Source: Neospora caninum Liverpool
Lineage: Eukaryota; Apicomplexa; Conoidasida; Eucoccidiorida; Sarcocystidae
Length of the DNA stretch: 64,000 nt
Assembly: GCF_000208865.1 (NCBI RefSeq)
Contig: NC_018385.1
Location: 744,001-808,000 of the forward strand
Reading direction: 5' to 3'
Both the position numbers and the translations under genes were made by a program. Below are positions 10,201 through 20,777 of the stretch, in pieces. The number at the start of each line of letters is the position of its first letter. Position 1 is the first letter of the stretch. The notes under the pieces were generated by a model, which saw only the letters and a list, made by a program, of their open reading frames with translations, did not search any database and had not been told where the DNA came from.

Positions 10201-11324
10201 AATCGAAATTGCACGTGTTCGCATGCCGCTGCCAGTCGGGGTTTTCCGTTGAAAAGAAACTCGGGGAGACTGCGACGGCCCCTCCGTCTCTCTGTCCCTC
10301 AAAGCCGAATCGTTTGGCCGACGCCGTCGGGGTCTGCTGGCTCGCCGCTCTGCGGTCTCCCTCGTGTCTTCCTGGCCGTCGTCGAGGTGTCGTCGAGGCT
10401 TCCATGAAGCGCGCAGAGGCGCATGCGGGCCGTGGCGCTTCGCCTGTCGCTTTGCCTGGCAAGGGTTCGCTGTCTCCCACAAGCGAAGCGGAGCCCAGTC
10501 GAGGCGCGCTCGATGAAGAGCGGCCCACATGCATCCTAGAACACCTCCTGGATGCCGTGCATGCACTCGCGGAGACTGACGCAGAGCCCTCTTTCGTCTC
10601 GTGCATGCAGTTTTGGAAGCGACTCCTGATGGCTTTTGCTGCTGCGACGGCTGCGGAGGACGCGCAAGTCCAGGCTGGCGAGAACCCGTCGGCAGAAGGC
10701 GACAGTCTCGGGCCGGAAAGGCGTCACAGGACAGACGAGGCAGAGCAGACGAACGCAGTAGCGGGGGAGCGCGGCACGGTCGTTTCTCGGCGTCTATGCC
10801 AGCTAGCAAGGCACATTCGTCTCGCGATAGTGTTCCGAGACATGCTGGTCCGTTACTGCGAGCGGGCTGCGCATCGGGCGGATGCCTTTTCAGCGGCCGC
10901 TGGAGCCGTTCCATCTGTGTGCGACGCGGAAGAAAACCTCAGCGAGCGCACGCAGCGGCTGTTCAGGTGGGAACTGAAGCAGCGACGGCAGAAGCATCGA
11001 AGCGTCGAGGACGAGAAACATATGCATGCCACGCTGTTTCTCTCTGTCGCACTCTTGGAGATCTGGAGTCAGCAACTGGAGGTGACTCAGAGAGACGCTG
11101 GCGAGAAAGGAAAGAACGCGGAGAGAAGCGAGACCGAGTCGGAACTGATTGGCGGGGCGCCTTTCCTCGCGGTGCTCGCCGAAGTTCGGGCTGCCGTCAC
11201 GAGCATCCTGGAAATTTTGGGGGAGGAGCGAGCCTGCGAAGCGCATGTGAGTTGCGAGGGCGGCGAGGAGAAAGGCCAAACAGAAGAGGGAAAACAGCGG
11301 AAGGCGAAGGCTGGCAGAACCTAG
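4227..11324 (+). CDS. Large intronless coiled-coil/acidic protein, 2365 aa, function unknown
   Basis: The frame is open without introns from ATG 4227 (context CCTGCCATGGCG) to TAG 11322-11324. Residues 1 to about 730 are low-complexity (R, G, E, S, P rich) and probably disordered. A serine run sits near 733-752. About 758-912 form a strong charged coiled coil (ELEEERERRREDEAELHQLL and neighbours), followed by a very acidic region to about 1150. The C-terminal ~1100 residues contain short hydrophobic, helix-like blocks between spacers (for example around 1355-1430, 1840-1900 and 2185-2230), suggesting folded repeats interrupted by insertions. No catalytic motif or membrane span was recognised. 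The coiled coil suggests a cytoskeletal or scaffold role, which is inference only. The nearest genes have many introns, so the lack of introns is notable. An upstream start in the same frame cannot be excluded. Confidence 0.8.
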   Translation: MAMPGSASGQSSTAASTPHRVPSSPVPPGCAGWDGPWTPSCAPYPAACLGPSTDAPLAALASSLRAAQDERDAAARKACAASWGEAGQAPAQLEAETDTRAQEARDTLGTLSPHLGAQHGDSQNTKTDLDWEKMLLFLSRATPEKKRGRVSRGPKDPEEGQRREQIKRGRKLRSAPARGEAETRNHLEPGVSDGAAACAPLGSLEPAPTCLRPGAVSARELLPLQGSAVEGKDETGRAPSGRSQRTAVKTGARSRGGRSGEDRSTSLLPSPPLSSLSPHVPGLQLGRPVSARAPKPAVSPSFAQSSTCAPCESARPAVSSPATRDTQWTHTRERQASCEGDAAVWPSSVLAFSARSQHQPGCGGKGQDGWTESVPEGTARACAPAAVSGGDTPQVGPRVASRGRGRGRKQQSRGRSGKKGETAEQGRQTEGRRGRGREGAPQAAVVRNGEWPKQVEETSGGRTPRERPCTGLPATDRPSGATPSAGEPANAGQELEDSLAELFVAPGEPETKGDGNDGGEDGEGNVAGGLLDDSVWFSETEAEGAKRDGCDENDQGQRDAKTSQIDVDDTLRILFPDDALEDSSFSGDALPCSPGLPTACEDSVDGNGEAQHTLVVEDQRLEVSLSPAEGVASAEERGSFCSFEAPPEEVGGSSISRTEDADAVAKATDTQLSGQPASRPVVSSPPLYRASSCAPSCVAAAPSDSQFPFSVPPSESSSFAPSFMSAVAPPAPKSSSSSSSSSDSFSGVASSSASSCGVRCASCDSLRRELLAVRLRGFREWAEKYKTLEVAIEEKIGLIHQLERREEEMAASLEEEKALHAEERERRQRSEETAASLRACLRELEEERERRREDEAELHQLLVCTQEELKREKDTVRRLERLAQLDAQHIQDLTRSLRTAARRARHDRKEDAHREEDGDIEEDGESEEEEEAEYEKDAESGSVGRSARWTGEDDASGAAAGEERGSEFDVLVPRSPREPESSLLPHASLDEDLFGDDRRGESEAEPPGAAAQEAASEVRGARARTECMEAEDEEASEKAGGDEENGCGADTATSNEGEEREPDSLPRGESARSRGQVNEREVIGSEGEAVEADQEGKVDESLESVSCEGAADEAERREGDTLEEGDAKAETVSAVKTHSAGREEEHWTEGADCRGDANPAGGDTRGLCGEEEDPRDRDMCFAEPLFAYAIQNATTDANSRCSTVSLSDSSCVLNEGFTTPVGTNLSSLSPLASLPSWRCGAPAKSRHVRKATFSLHRMQERRRGRRKTRVSSRSVSRSAGQQADDAAVRAAIAEQGNALASLALSGLDREDGRGESEEAARGVCGMPEDVGGLSGRSCLSGGWGSGILATCRVSHAIRVRKQIAETVNQLRRSLAPSSLSSLSPLLAALHASAFISFLTQFKSPVASSSSFPRSASQLFSQSPFPFLVPGLPPLLLRRLRVLVGVLREVSTRSVAGRLAEPRSGSQFVCVKRRWRGDATLELSLRRKKRRVVRSRRRRSSCDLFNDESSPASRAAVSAEGSGERRGLSALHVSRSEGTVSSPQTLCPSLAPSSAGTPFSSSPWQQELLKTHLRLEREREGWEGDGREPPRAVSEEQRHVETLREKNGVERGRRGKGDCLSRTGQRGNEQRERLGSCRSLSWKAGRDASQDDRGGERTAGSPAFFLTEHVALTDFLRIGWARRLPGGVHPHAFPSFSVSSARLGDAMAETKEGDGEAEAARCRAETETAFLAFCWGFCRGDEAAESVCIADENSKDNETRREGESRSRVAASSQLLAHIRRVPSLFEALQAVESSGDREAADLSDRVRLSFPVQDPKPPRPFFPDVAEGKGEAFSSRLSAFCSLGWLAGLHGSSVRACVSSGAYGVHAAASLVLLRTVAAAFPGFEARCAPVLLRAFHETLEFLSCAFAEVGNQLLGFAAEDRHARATDDANSGEEEEEVLARQGTSDGLRALRGVVRQGRSLAGSLLTSALLSHVLGDGGDRQDGSSRGNDESKLHVFACRCQSGFSVEKKLGETATAPPSLCPSKPNRLADAVGVCWLAALRSPSCLPGRRRGVVEASMKRAEAHAGRGASPVALPGKGSLSPTSEAEPSRGALDEERPTCILEHLLDAVHALAETDAEPSFVSCMQFWKRLLMAFAAATAAEDAQVQAGENPSAEGDSLGPERRHRTDEAEQTNAVAGERGTVVSRRLCQLARHIRLAIVFRDMLVRYCERAAHRADAFSAAAGAVPSVCDAEENLSERTQRLFRWELKQRRQKHRSVEDEKHMHATLFLSVALLEIWSQQLEVTQRDAGEKGKNAERSETESELIGGAPFLAVLAEVRAAVTSILEILGEERACEAHVSCEGGEEKGQTEEGKQRKAKAGRT

Positions 11325-11876
11325 CGTAGAGAAAGGAGAAGACACGCGAAAAAGTTCATACAGCCCGTCTCGCCGGCGGCGTGGGTCTAGCAACAGCGCG
11401 CCTATTCTTTGGTACACTTCTTGGCATTCGTGTTCGCGAGACTGAGGATCGAAGAACGGAGAGTACGAACGGAGTGGAGAACCGGAAACGATGCGTTTGA
11501 GGGCAGGCAAGATTTCCCGATTCAAGCCTCGCGGGTCGCGCCGAGAGGCGGGCACGACCTCGTGGTGGCGGCTCCAGAGGTGGGTTTTAAAAAAGAGAGC
11601 CGAAGAAGACATGCGTTCGCGACGCTGTCCCGGTCGGTGTGGGTTTCCGTGCGTCGGGTTTCGCTGGCGACTCCTTGCGGACCTGTTCTCATGCCACGCT
11701 TTCGATGTGGCGGTGTTTCCGAAAAAAGAACAGACAGGCGAAACTCGCGCGAGGCGTTCTGATTTACATCGGCCAGGCGTTCACACAGTGTTGAGTGCGA
11801 CGCGCTCGTCGACCTTCTGCTCTCACCGGTTTCCTTATTGGTGAACAAGGAAACAGTGACTGTGTGCATGCACACA

Positions 11877-11879
<3 letters not shown>

Positions 11880-11913
<34 letters not shown>
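11880..11913. repeat. (TA)n microsatellite
   Basis: About 34 bases of uninterrupted TA dinucleotides lie in the intergenic region downstream of the large plus-strand gene. Confidence 0.9.
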
Positions 11914-11916
<3 letters not shown>

Positions 11917-13190
11917 TACCTATGTACCTCCAGATCTGTGTGTACTTCTCTGCATGGGCACGCATGTGAAAGCACGTGCACAAGCCAAAGGGAATTTGAA
12001 TGTTTGGATGCTCGTTCGCGAGTGTGTTTCGGATTTTTGCTTTCGGTCCTGAGAGGGCTTAGTGTTGGAAAACCACACAGGATGTCTTTCCTGTGTCTCT
12101 GGGAAGCGAAAGTGTAGTAGGGACACCAGGGTGCGCCTGGCGTGTTCGCGGGGCGTCTGGTCCAATTTGCCGTTTGGTAATCACCGGGAAAAAGAAAAAG
12201 GTACATCCTGCCCGGGTTCAGGCTGGCCTGAATCTGCATGCACGCGGAAGAAGTATTTCCTTTTTCCTTCAGGTTTTTATTGTTTTTCCTGTGGTCGGGT
12301 TCTGGCAAGAGCACTGACAGCAGGGATTTGCTTATGCGTGGGCGTAGGCAGCGCGTCTTGTGGCTTACCATTTCTCACCGCCAGCAACGGCGAAACCAAA
12401 TGCAAGACTCCGGCATGCGAACTCGTTCTTTCCTACCTTTTTAATTTCTGTCAATCTCTGAAAACCAGGTCGGGTGTCTGAGACATTCTGCCGGGGGCTC
12501 TGCCAACGTCGCTTTGCCGGATTCTCGTCTACCCCAGCAAAAAGGCATTTCACTCTAGCAGACCGAATCTTCTGAACGCTGTGTGCTTCCACCTCGAACA
12601 CACTTGGTGTTTAGTTACTCCCTGTTTGCCACAGACGACACACTCGAAAACATTCGACTGCATCCAGGCCAACGTCCGTTCTGGAAGACAGGTCGTTTTT
12701 TGAGCCTAGTGAACCCCCGAATGAAGAATCGATGCATAGATGCAGGTACATGCATGCATTGCATTTGTACGCATGTGTATGGTGGCCATATGGATGCACA
12801 TCCCTTTTCTGGTTACGGCTGCACGCAATGGGGCCAGCCGAGACGTGGCACGGTACGTACGACGAGGTGGATTTGTTGATACCATCTGGGGGGATTAACC
12901 CGTCCGTCCTCGCCGAAAAGCGCCATGCTTCAGGACATGCGCGCCTCTGGGCCGGTAACAAAGCAGTTAGGATTGGTCGGGTGTGCATGACCACTCCGGG
13001 GCTTTCATAGCTGGGAACAAACCAAGAGCACATCCACAGCTGACGCCCTGGGAAGCTGCAGATGCGCAAGAAGTGTCGGAGCCCCGTATCCGCGCCAAAA
13101 GATCCGCTCGTGAAGGGATGCAACAGGCGATACTTCCCCTCTCTCCAGAAAACCGAAAAAAACGGTTCGTACTCTTTGCGAGCAGAGCAT

Positions 13191-13195
13191 AAAAA
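13191..13195 (-). terminator. Pol III T-run terminator of tRNA-Gly
   Basis: Five T on the minus strand lie about 45 nt after the 3' end of the tRNA-Gly gene, the first T run long enough to stop RNA polymerase III. Confidence 0.45.
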
Positions 13196-13240
13196 GAAGT
13201 GGGCGAGCGTGGCATGCCCTATACGAGCAACCGGCAAAGT

Positions 13241-13311
13241 GCGTCAGCCGGGAGTCGAACCCGGGTCACCTGCTTGGAAGGCAGGTATCCTAACCGTTGG
13301 ACTACTGACGC
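13241..13311 (-). tRNA. tRNA-Gly (anticodon UCC)
   Basis: The reverse strand folds into a full cloverleaf. The acceptor stem is GCGTCAG/CTGACGC, the D stem GTCC/GGAT with GG in the loop, the anticodon stem CCTGC/GCAGG with loop CTTCCAA (anticodon TCC), the variable loop is 4 nt (TGAC), and the T stem CCGGG/CCCGG holds loop TTCGACT. There is no intron and no encoded CCA. The D- and T-arms provide the internal A and B boxes for RNA polymerase III. It decodes GGA (and perhaps GGG) glycine codons. The short variable loop has no G at the usual position 46, so it is probably not a substrate of the m7G methyltransferase encoded 1.4 kb away. Confidence 0.97.
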
Positions 13312-14663
13312 ATGCTCAACTCTGGGGAGACCGTCTCTCGGCCATTATCTCCGGTCTTCGCTTATGAAAGACTGTCAAGATACTTCCGTATCATCCTCTA
13401 ACACTGGAAACGTGTTCCTCGTGCACGACGTGATCTGCGTGCACCATAAGGACGTCGGACCAAAACTTTGTTAAGCTGGATGAGACACTCGCGACGCCAG
13501 AATCTGGGCGGTGCTTTCGATCGTGAAGACTCTTGAATCGGCGCTGACTCAAAGCGCTGAAAGGAAACGAAGAGCTGGGAGGGCTTGAATAGTTTACGCT
13601 ATAACGTGCTGACTTAGCGCAACGAACTCCTGCTTACATGAGAAAGGTTTCGTTAGCAGTGAGTCGCCCCGAGGTGCCTGCTCACCAGAAATCCCCATTG
13701 AGGGGCTACGAGCCACGCGGACGACGGCGCCGTGTTTGAGTTGTCCAAACAGATGAGGCAAACACAGTGGATACAGTGGCGTTCGGTTGGTTTTTTCATG
13801 TTGTCCAGACACTGACGGAGTCACCAGATGCCGCAGAGATGCCACCGGGACGTCAATCGGCAATTTTCAGCGCTGCGCAGTGTCTACAAGATATGACTCG
13901 ACGCGCCCATCCAAAACATCGGGCTCCGGAGGACGCACCTCGCGCCAGCGCCATGAAACGCCATTGCAGGAAGAGGAACCGCTGTACTGAGCACGTGCCG
14001 CCAAAATGCGAGTTTCGTGCGCACCGTGTGAAGACCGGTGTGCACCGTCATGGCCCCCTTTTCGGCCGCAGAGCTCGTTCCTCCCTGGGCCGGGACCTTC
14101 ACAGACAGTAACACCTGCTCTGCCTTCTCGCTTTTGACTCCGACGGCCTGCAGTCTCAGTTCACTGTGGTTGGTAGTCAGCGTCTGTACGAAGCAGGTTC
14201 GTGAGGGGCCCTAGACGACACCACGTTGTGTGGGAGACTAGCGTTTCTTTCGACTCGTAACTCTCAGATATAACGGCGAGTTTGTCCATTGAAGAACACT
14301 CGAGAAGCGGATATTTTTTTGCCAGTGCAGCAGTTGCGAGGTGAAAATTTAGCACACCAGCTCGGCGGCCGTCTTCGCCGCCTCATTTCCCGGGACCAGG
14401 AAGATTAAAGACAACCAACAACTCACGTGCTTCAGGTTTGACTGGCTGATCGACAAAACACCCTTGCAAAAGCGTACCCTACACCTCAAACCACGAGAGG
14501 AGGCTCTGCTCAGAAACTGTACAGACAGGAGCCCGGCGTAGCGCCCTTTCAAAATGTTCCCGAAGTTTGCTTTTTTGCCGAGGGACTCCGAGGCACACTG
14601 CACACGCTGCGCCACAACAAAATAAATTGAGGGGGTTTCCCGGAAGCGCTCGATACGCGGTCC
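13312..14663. other. Intergenic region between tRNA-Gly and TRM8 3' end
   Basis: No gene was recognised here. The right part should be the 3' UTR of the minus-strand methyltransferase (stop at 14664-14666), and the left part the upstream flank of the tRNA gene. Short open frames on both strands lack family motifs. Confidence 0.5.
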
Positions 14664-17600
14664 TTAGGCGACAGGAAGCTCGCCGATCCGCCGAAAAACG
14701 CACGTGTAACACGGCTGTCCCATGCGTTTGACCTGCAAACAAAAGGGGTGAGTGCACACCGGCTATCGCGGGGGATTCGTCCGTTTTCCAACGCTGGAAG
14801 AGTCTCCTTCACCGGGTTCGGAAGTCGCGAAACAGCGGTCATACGGGACAGTGAACCTTTGCTGAAAACTCAAATCGGAATCCCCCACGAAAGTCCTGAC
14901 GCTTCGACTTCTTGGCAGCTCCTGGTAGCGGGCGCCCCATCCTGCTGGCACGTGCCTCATTTTCGTTTCTCCTGTGGCCTACCGGAACATGAGTGTTTTG
15001 GCTCATGCTGCCACGCTCTAAACTGCGGCCATCCTTGCTGTTAGCGAAACATTTCGCCGTACCTTCATGCCTTCCTCTGTATCGCTTTCAATGGCTGCGA
15101 GGCATGGGTCGTCTTCCAGATCTGTCAGGGGAACTTCCTCAAAGAGAGGGTGCAGCAAGCATGACTTCCGCATCCAGCGATGCAAATCCTCCACGTCTGT
15201 GACTGAGCAGGAAAAGAGCCACAACCAACCGAGCAGCTGATTCACCGCCACGAAGGAACTTTCCCTCTTTCACCACCTGGGAGCCATTTCCCGTGACTCC
15301 TGTGCTCTCTGTCCCCGAGCCGTGAGACCGGTGACAAGTATCTTGGCATGGCAAGGCCACATCACGTAGAGACAGAAGCACTTGTTCATACATACGTTTC
15401 CCTGTTATCTTCGTGTCTGCCTACAGGCAAGAGAACCGCGAGACAAAATACGCCGTACGGAAAGGCGAAATTTATAGACACGAGCGGCGCAAAGGGTGGA
15501 ACGCGAGACGGGTATCTTGAACCGGAGCCCTTACCCGTGTAAAGAAGTCCGCCTGGACGAAGGACGTAGGCGTACAGAGAGAGAACGGGGGCGCTGAAAA
15601 CAAAACGGGGGGGGAATCACGAGTGCGCCGATGGCAAATACGGAAAGGCAGGAAACCCCGGGGCTCTCTCTGCTCCTAAGTCGCGCTCCGAGGGCCTCAG
15701 AGTGCAGCTGTCTCTGTGCAACACGGACCGGATTCACTCCACAAACGGGTTGCCTACACAAAAAGGCGCACCACCCCATGTTGCGTGGCCAGCGCGTCTA
15801 CGCACCTCTGCGCCCTGTAACACGCAGGAGTGATGGCCATAGCTCAACACAGACACAGGCAAAAACTCGCAGGCACCGGCCTGCATACAGCGCGCTCACT
15901 CAGACCACCCGCCACGCGCACATGCACCCAGCTCTCTACTCACTTGATGATACGTCGACGCCAGTTGCTCCGTTTGAAGTGGGGATCGGGGAAGCAGAAG
16001 AACATCTTTGTGAGCTGAAAAAAAGACACTCTCTGAGGCGCGCTTCGTCTTGGTGGTCCCAGGTAGCAAGCACCGGACGCATGCTCGCATGCACATTTTT
16101 GCGTGGTGGCCTCAGCAGCTCTGCTGCCCCTGCCGCACAGCTTCTTGCAATTGTACATTCCCGCGACGAGTCGGGCGCGACGCGTTTGCGCCTGGACTCA
16201 GCCCGCGCGTTTGGGAAAGGACACACCACTCCCCACTTTCCCCCGGTGTCACTGCACCCTTTCGGTTTTCCCTCGACTGTCTGACTCTGCAGCAGGTTTC
16301 CGGGACTGCGTCGCACGGCCCGTGTCAGGCAGTGACGACGACACATCCCTCTTTCCCCGGTGAGAGCGGAAACTGGCGAAACACAGAGGGTTCCGCACGC
16401 TTGAACCCGCTGCATGTGCCGGCTTGCCTGACGCCCCAAGGTAGAAACGTGAGCATATGTCTACACACGGGAGTGGAAGCACACACACGGAAAACTGCCT
16501 AGCACGCAGATAAATCGCCCCGAGCTGGGGGATCTGCGCTGCAAACCCGAAACGGATCGAAGCACGACGAAGCCACCGCGGACGTACCTGGCCTTTGCGG
16601 AAGTAGTTGACGAGAAATTTCATCACGTTCGTCCGGATGATCGACACATTGGCGAACTGAAGACAAGCGCGCATACGAAATGGGGGAGGCAGCGGAAGCA
16701 GTGAAAAAAAAACGCGACAGCCACACAGAAAGCCAAGCACAAGGAAGAAATGAGGACCAAGCGACCTGTCGACAGGCGGCGAAGACGCAGACCCCCGCGA
16801 GGCGCAAAAGCGGCAAATGCGAAACAGCTAACGCAGAAAAGCGAGAGACACAAAAACACCTTGTCGGAGCAGGAGAACGACGAGCGGAGCCTTCAGCGAA
16901 GGCGAGCGCCAAAACCGCAAGGTCCGACGCCGAGAGGCAAGATGGAAAAGACACGAAACGGCCACGATCTGACTGGTGCCGCAGCCTGAATGGCGTCGCA
17001 AATCCACTCACCTGTCCCGTCGCTGCATGCTCTTTTCGGAGAGCCGCAATTCGCTCCCCGACATAATTCGTCACCTGCATGCGAATCACCACACAGTCGC
17101 ATGTAACCGCTCGAGCGAAAGCGCCAGACAACGCACCAGTCCGTATTCAGCTGAGAGCATATGCACGGCAGGCCCCGCGTTTCACACGCATCTCGCGACG
17201 TGCAAAATGCGGCCGTATTCCGAGAGGCAAAAGGCCCGTCGTCTGACAGACAAGTTGCGTTGTCGGTTTCATGGGCAACTCTGGTGTTCGGCGACTTTCC
17301 CAATTCCTTTGGGTCGCAGACTCCGAGCGAATTCTGGGTGTATCCTGGAGGAGGAAGCTCCACAGCCCACGGAAACGCCTTCCCGGACGGGACACACTTC
17401 ACTGGCCACCTGGTACGCTTTGAAGGAGGGTCAGGCACTCGAGGCGGGGAAGGGACTGCATACACTGAGGTAGCAACGCGGTTGAAGGCTGCAGATTCGC
17501 GAAAGAAAATCCGCGCAAGTTACCAAGTGGAGAAAGCCAGAAACGAAACAGGTCAGTGCGCACCAGCGGAGCCGAAAAAGAGACAGGCGATAAAGCGAAA

Positions 17601-17986
17601 GTCTCCAGCTTGATTCGTCTGCTCACCTTCTCGCGAATCTCCATACCCATCATCAGAGTACGCGGGAACTTGGGAGCAAGAGACACTGAAACAAAATCAG
17701 AAACACAGTCAGCAGCGGTGTCTTCGAAGGGTATCTGAGGGTGGCAAGCGCGTTTGAGTTTAAAAAAGGCAAAACGCCGAGACAGAAGTCGAGGCTAGTC
17801 AAGTGTCTCCGCGGGCACTCCCAGCCGAAACGCGCGAAAGGAAAAAACGACCGACGATGCATGCGTCCACTTTTATCCCAGAGCCCGCACCCAGAAGGCC
17901 AAGAAACACATGTATTCGACAACCCACAAATGCATAGGTAGATATATCTATATAGATAGATTTAGGTAGAGATAGATAGATCGATC

Positions 17987-18022
<36 letters not shown>

Positions 18023-20777
18023 CATACATACATACATACATACGTGCAGACATACATGCATACATACATACATACATACATACACAGATGGATCGACAGT
18101 AGCAACGTGGGATAACGGAGAGGAATTTGAGTGGGACCGTTAAACTCAATCGGTGAGGAGCCATGTCTCGCTGAGGACGAGAAAGCAAACAACTTTTCTC
18201 ACCGAGCAAACCACCGAAGCCGCAGCCGACGTCGAGGAACTCCACACGCGGTCCAACTGTTCCATTCAAATGTGGCGCTGACGAAACAGACGAACGCCGC
18301 AGAGGTAAAGATGATGTCCGCCTATCCACATGTGTATCTCTCTATGTAACTGTTACGATGTGTATGTTGGGATTTCTGGACACGTAAAGATCCACAGGTA
18401 GAGCGCGACACGTCCACCTGACGTAGATAGGCGTCGAGGGAGAACGGCGCGCGTCTGAGCTTTCGACCTGGCATCGGTGACCGTGTGTTTGCACCGTAAG
18501 GCACGAGCGAGCTCGATAAGGCCCGTTGCGCAAGTAAAACGGCGACAGAGAAGAGACAGGTCAAAGCTGGCTGCACGAGCCACGGCAAGCGCACAACGCA
18601 CACGTCTCGCCCAAAAATACGGCGCCTGACGTCTGCATGCGTAGCGCAGCGAGAGATCCGAGAAGTATGGCTTTACCTCTCAGAGTTTGTTCACTACGAA
18701 ACACCAGGCGGAAGGCACCCTTCCGGGAGAGTTCTTCTGGGTGAGTAAGGCCTCTCCTCATGCAGGGTTCCACGGCAAAGTGCAAAAGAGGCAGCACGCG
18801 AGACTCCCCCTCAGAGTCCACAAAAGCGAAATCGCAGGATCGAGGAGGTGCCGAAAGAGAAATGGACACGAAAAGAAAGAATTTGTAGAGTCTCGGAGAG
18901 GGTCAGAGAACGGCAAGGACACAGGACAGAGAAAGAGACGAGAACACGAAGCAGGCGAGCACGAGAGTGAGAAAAAGGCAAAAAACTTACGCTGGCGAGA
19001 GGGATACGAAACGGGGTACTGTTCCGCTGAACGAAACACGCAGGGTGAAACGTTTGCAAAAAGCGAATGCACAGAAATGACCGGAACCGCAAAGCGGAAA
19101 GGGACTGCTACCCTCCACTTCTACACGTTTCTCGCTCACACCAGCTGCGGAACCGTCAACTGACGTTGTCTGCTCTCCTCTGCATGTGCGTTTCACCTCT
19201 GTCCCCTCGTTGATGCTCGCAGCGAGTTGCTTGGGGCGGCACAAAAACGGATACACACAAAGGCATGCAAATCCATCTGTACATTTTCTTGTATCTACCT
19301 GTCTCTCAATATATCTAGCTCTCGATATATCTACCACTCTGTCGATCTACTATCAATTTCGCTACATACTACCAGCCTCTCTATATATCTGTCGAGTGGA
19401 TGCGTGTGCGTGTCTTTGTATCCACAGAAACGGTGTGGATTTGCGTGAAGGCTAGCTTCCCTGTGTGGAATCGTCTGTGCTTTACGATGCGCTTACTGTT
19501 GAGGGTAAGGTCTCGGGAGGCGCATGCGTCAGCCTCGCTCGGAAAGAATGCAGGGAAGTGGAAAGACCAATCGACGAAGTCTGGGCTTCTGGGATAGACG
19601 ATGTAGGAGTCCGCTAGCGGGTTACAGTGCTGAGAGGTGAGCATTTAAAGAGACGGAAACAAAGCACTGACGCGCAGAAACGGGGCGGGGAACGAGGCGT
19701 CCGAAGACGCCCACGAAGGCAAGAAGAACGTGGAAACAAACACGAAAAGAAGAGAGAAGGGAGAATCAGAAAGAAAAAAGAGACTTGTCCAGAACGGATC
19801 GCAGACGCGCACGCACAGCTGCAGAAGCTTAAGCAGCCCTCCACATCCCCGTCCCTTAGCATACCCACACACGGACAGATGGGGAGACAGCTCGGCACGT
19901 ACAGAGATAATAGATAAATCCACCTGTTGACATATCCTTAGACAGACACGTTTGCACGCACATATAGATTTGTATGTCTACGGAGTTTCGATTTTTTTTT
20001 TATGTCTACGGAGTTTCGATTTTCTTCAACAACTCCTGTTTCTCCTGTGGGAGTGGGTCACAACGAGGCGAGAGCTGGTGAGAGGAGTGCAGAAAACGAT
20101 GAGGCTAACAACAGTGACCGTTCCATTCCAGTTCAAAAAAACCAGGAAAGACAAGAACCAGAAAAAAAGGAGTTAGAAGAGGCGTTACGCAAGAAGAAAA
20201 TACCAGAAACAAGAAATCGCTGGGGGCGGCGGAAGAGCACAGACCTTGTGTCGGCAGAAACGCGTCACGCAGCAAAAGTCGAGACAGCAAGCAAAAAAGG
20301 TCTTCAAGAATGATTTCTGGCGAAGCCTCGCAAAGGATTTGGTGTTTCCAACACAATGATAAATGCGTGCACAAACGCGTAAACAGTTGCCCCACTACAA
20401 AACGACAAAACCAATATATGCCGTAATACAATTTCCCTTCACCCTTCTCTCTCCACATAGATTAACATATACAGGTGTGTACGTGCGTCAGATGAACCAT
20501 CATATGCTTCTACGCATGCACATGCATGTATATATATATATGCAATCGTGAGAGCCCTATCCATGGATTTTTGACGTGCCTCCGATTTCGTGATTGTGCA
20601 CTTCGGCATCACACTCACTGCTCTCTGTCGGTAAGCCGCCTTCTTGGGTTTCACGACTCCGCCGCTCTCTTGCCCCACGGCAGTGACCATCCCATCTTGC
20701 GTAGAAGAAGTCGCAGAAGAAGGGGAAGGAGAGTCTGGGGTGTTTTGAGGATGTGGATCCTCGACTGAAGTCTCCAT
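14664..20777 (-). CDS. TRM8: tRNA (guanine-N7-)-methyltransferase (TRM8/METTL1), 10 exons, 298 aa
   Basis: This is the catalytic subunit that uses S-adenosylmethionine to make m7G46 in tRNA variable loops, normally with a WD-repeat partner (TRM82/WDR4) not seen here. Exons, 5' to 3': 20777-20619, 19629-19497, 18277-18203, 17685-17627, 17074-17012, 16656-16588, 16014-15944, 15593-15535, 15202-15063, 14732-14664. Every junction is GT-AG and all phases close to 298 codons plus TAA. Family motifs in order: YRQRAHCNPLADS (about 49-61), SAM-binding FLDVGCGFGGLL (about 111-122), LMMGMEIREK (about 133-142), the NVMKFL strand, FPDPHFKR (about 195-202), YAYVLRPGG (about 217-225), TDVEDLHRWM, the TEEG motif and C-terminal VFRRIGE. 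Only the first ~45 residues are not conserved. Length fits the family. It starts about 1 kb from the divergent hydrolase-like gene. Confidence 0.95.
17939..18086. repeat. (GATA)n/(CATA)n microsatellite in TRM8 intron 3
   Basis: About 148 bases of tetranucleotide repeats: GATA-type units on the left, changing to CATA-type units from about 18020. It lies in the intron between exons 18277-18203 and 17685-17627 of the methyltransferase gene. Confidence 0.9.
19973..20024. repeat. 28-bp direct tandem duplication in TRM8 intron 1
   Basis: The block TATGTCTACGGAGTTTCGAT with its T-tail occurs at 19973 and again at 20001. The copies are identical apart from the T-run length. This is a small, recent-looking duplication inside intron 1 of the methyltransferase gene. 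Confidence 0.9.

Larger units (their letters stand above)
11325..13240. other. Intergenic region, 3' UTR side of large gene
   Basis: There is no supported gene. A (TA)n microsatellite lies at 11880-11913. A 208-codon frame on the minus strand at 12611-13237 shows no domain and mixed composition, so it is treated as chance. The 3' UTR of the gene ending at 11324 should occupy the left part, and the pol III terminator of the tRNA gene lies at the right end. Confidence 0.5.

Noticed and set aside
8737..10914. 725-codon open frame on the minus strand opposite the large gene
   Set aside because: It lies wholly antisense to a longer coding frame, is R/P-rich with no domain, and such frames are expected opposite GC-rich, Glu/Arg-rich coding sequence.
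12611..13237. 208-codon minus-strand frame next to the tRNA gene
   Set aside because: No domain, no signal peptide of convincing shape, no splice partners, mixed composition; probably chance.
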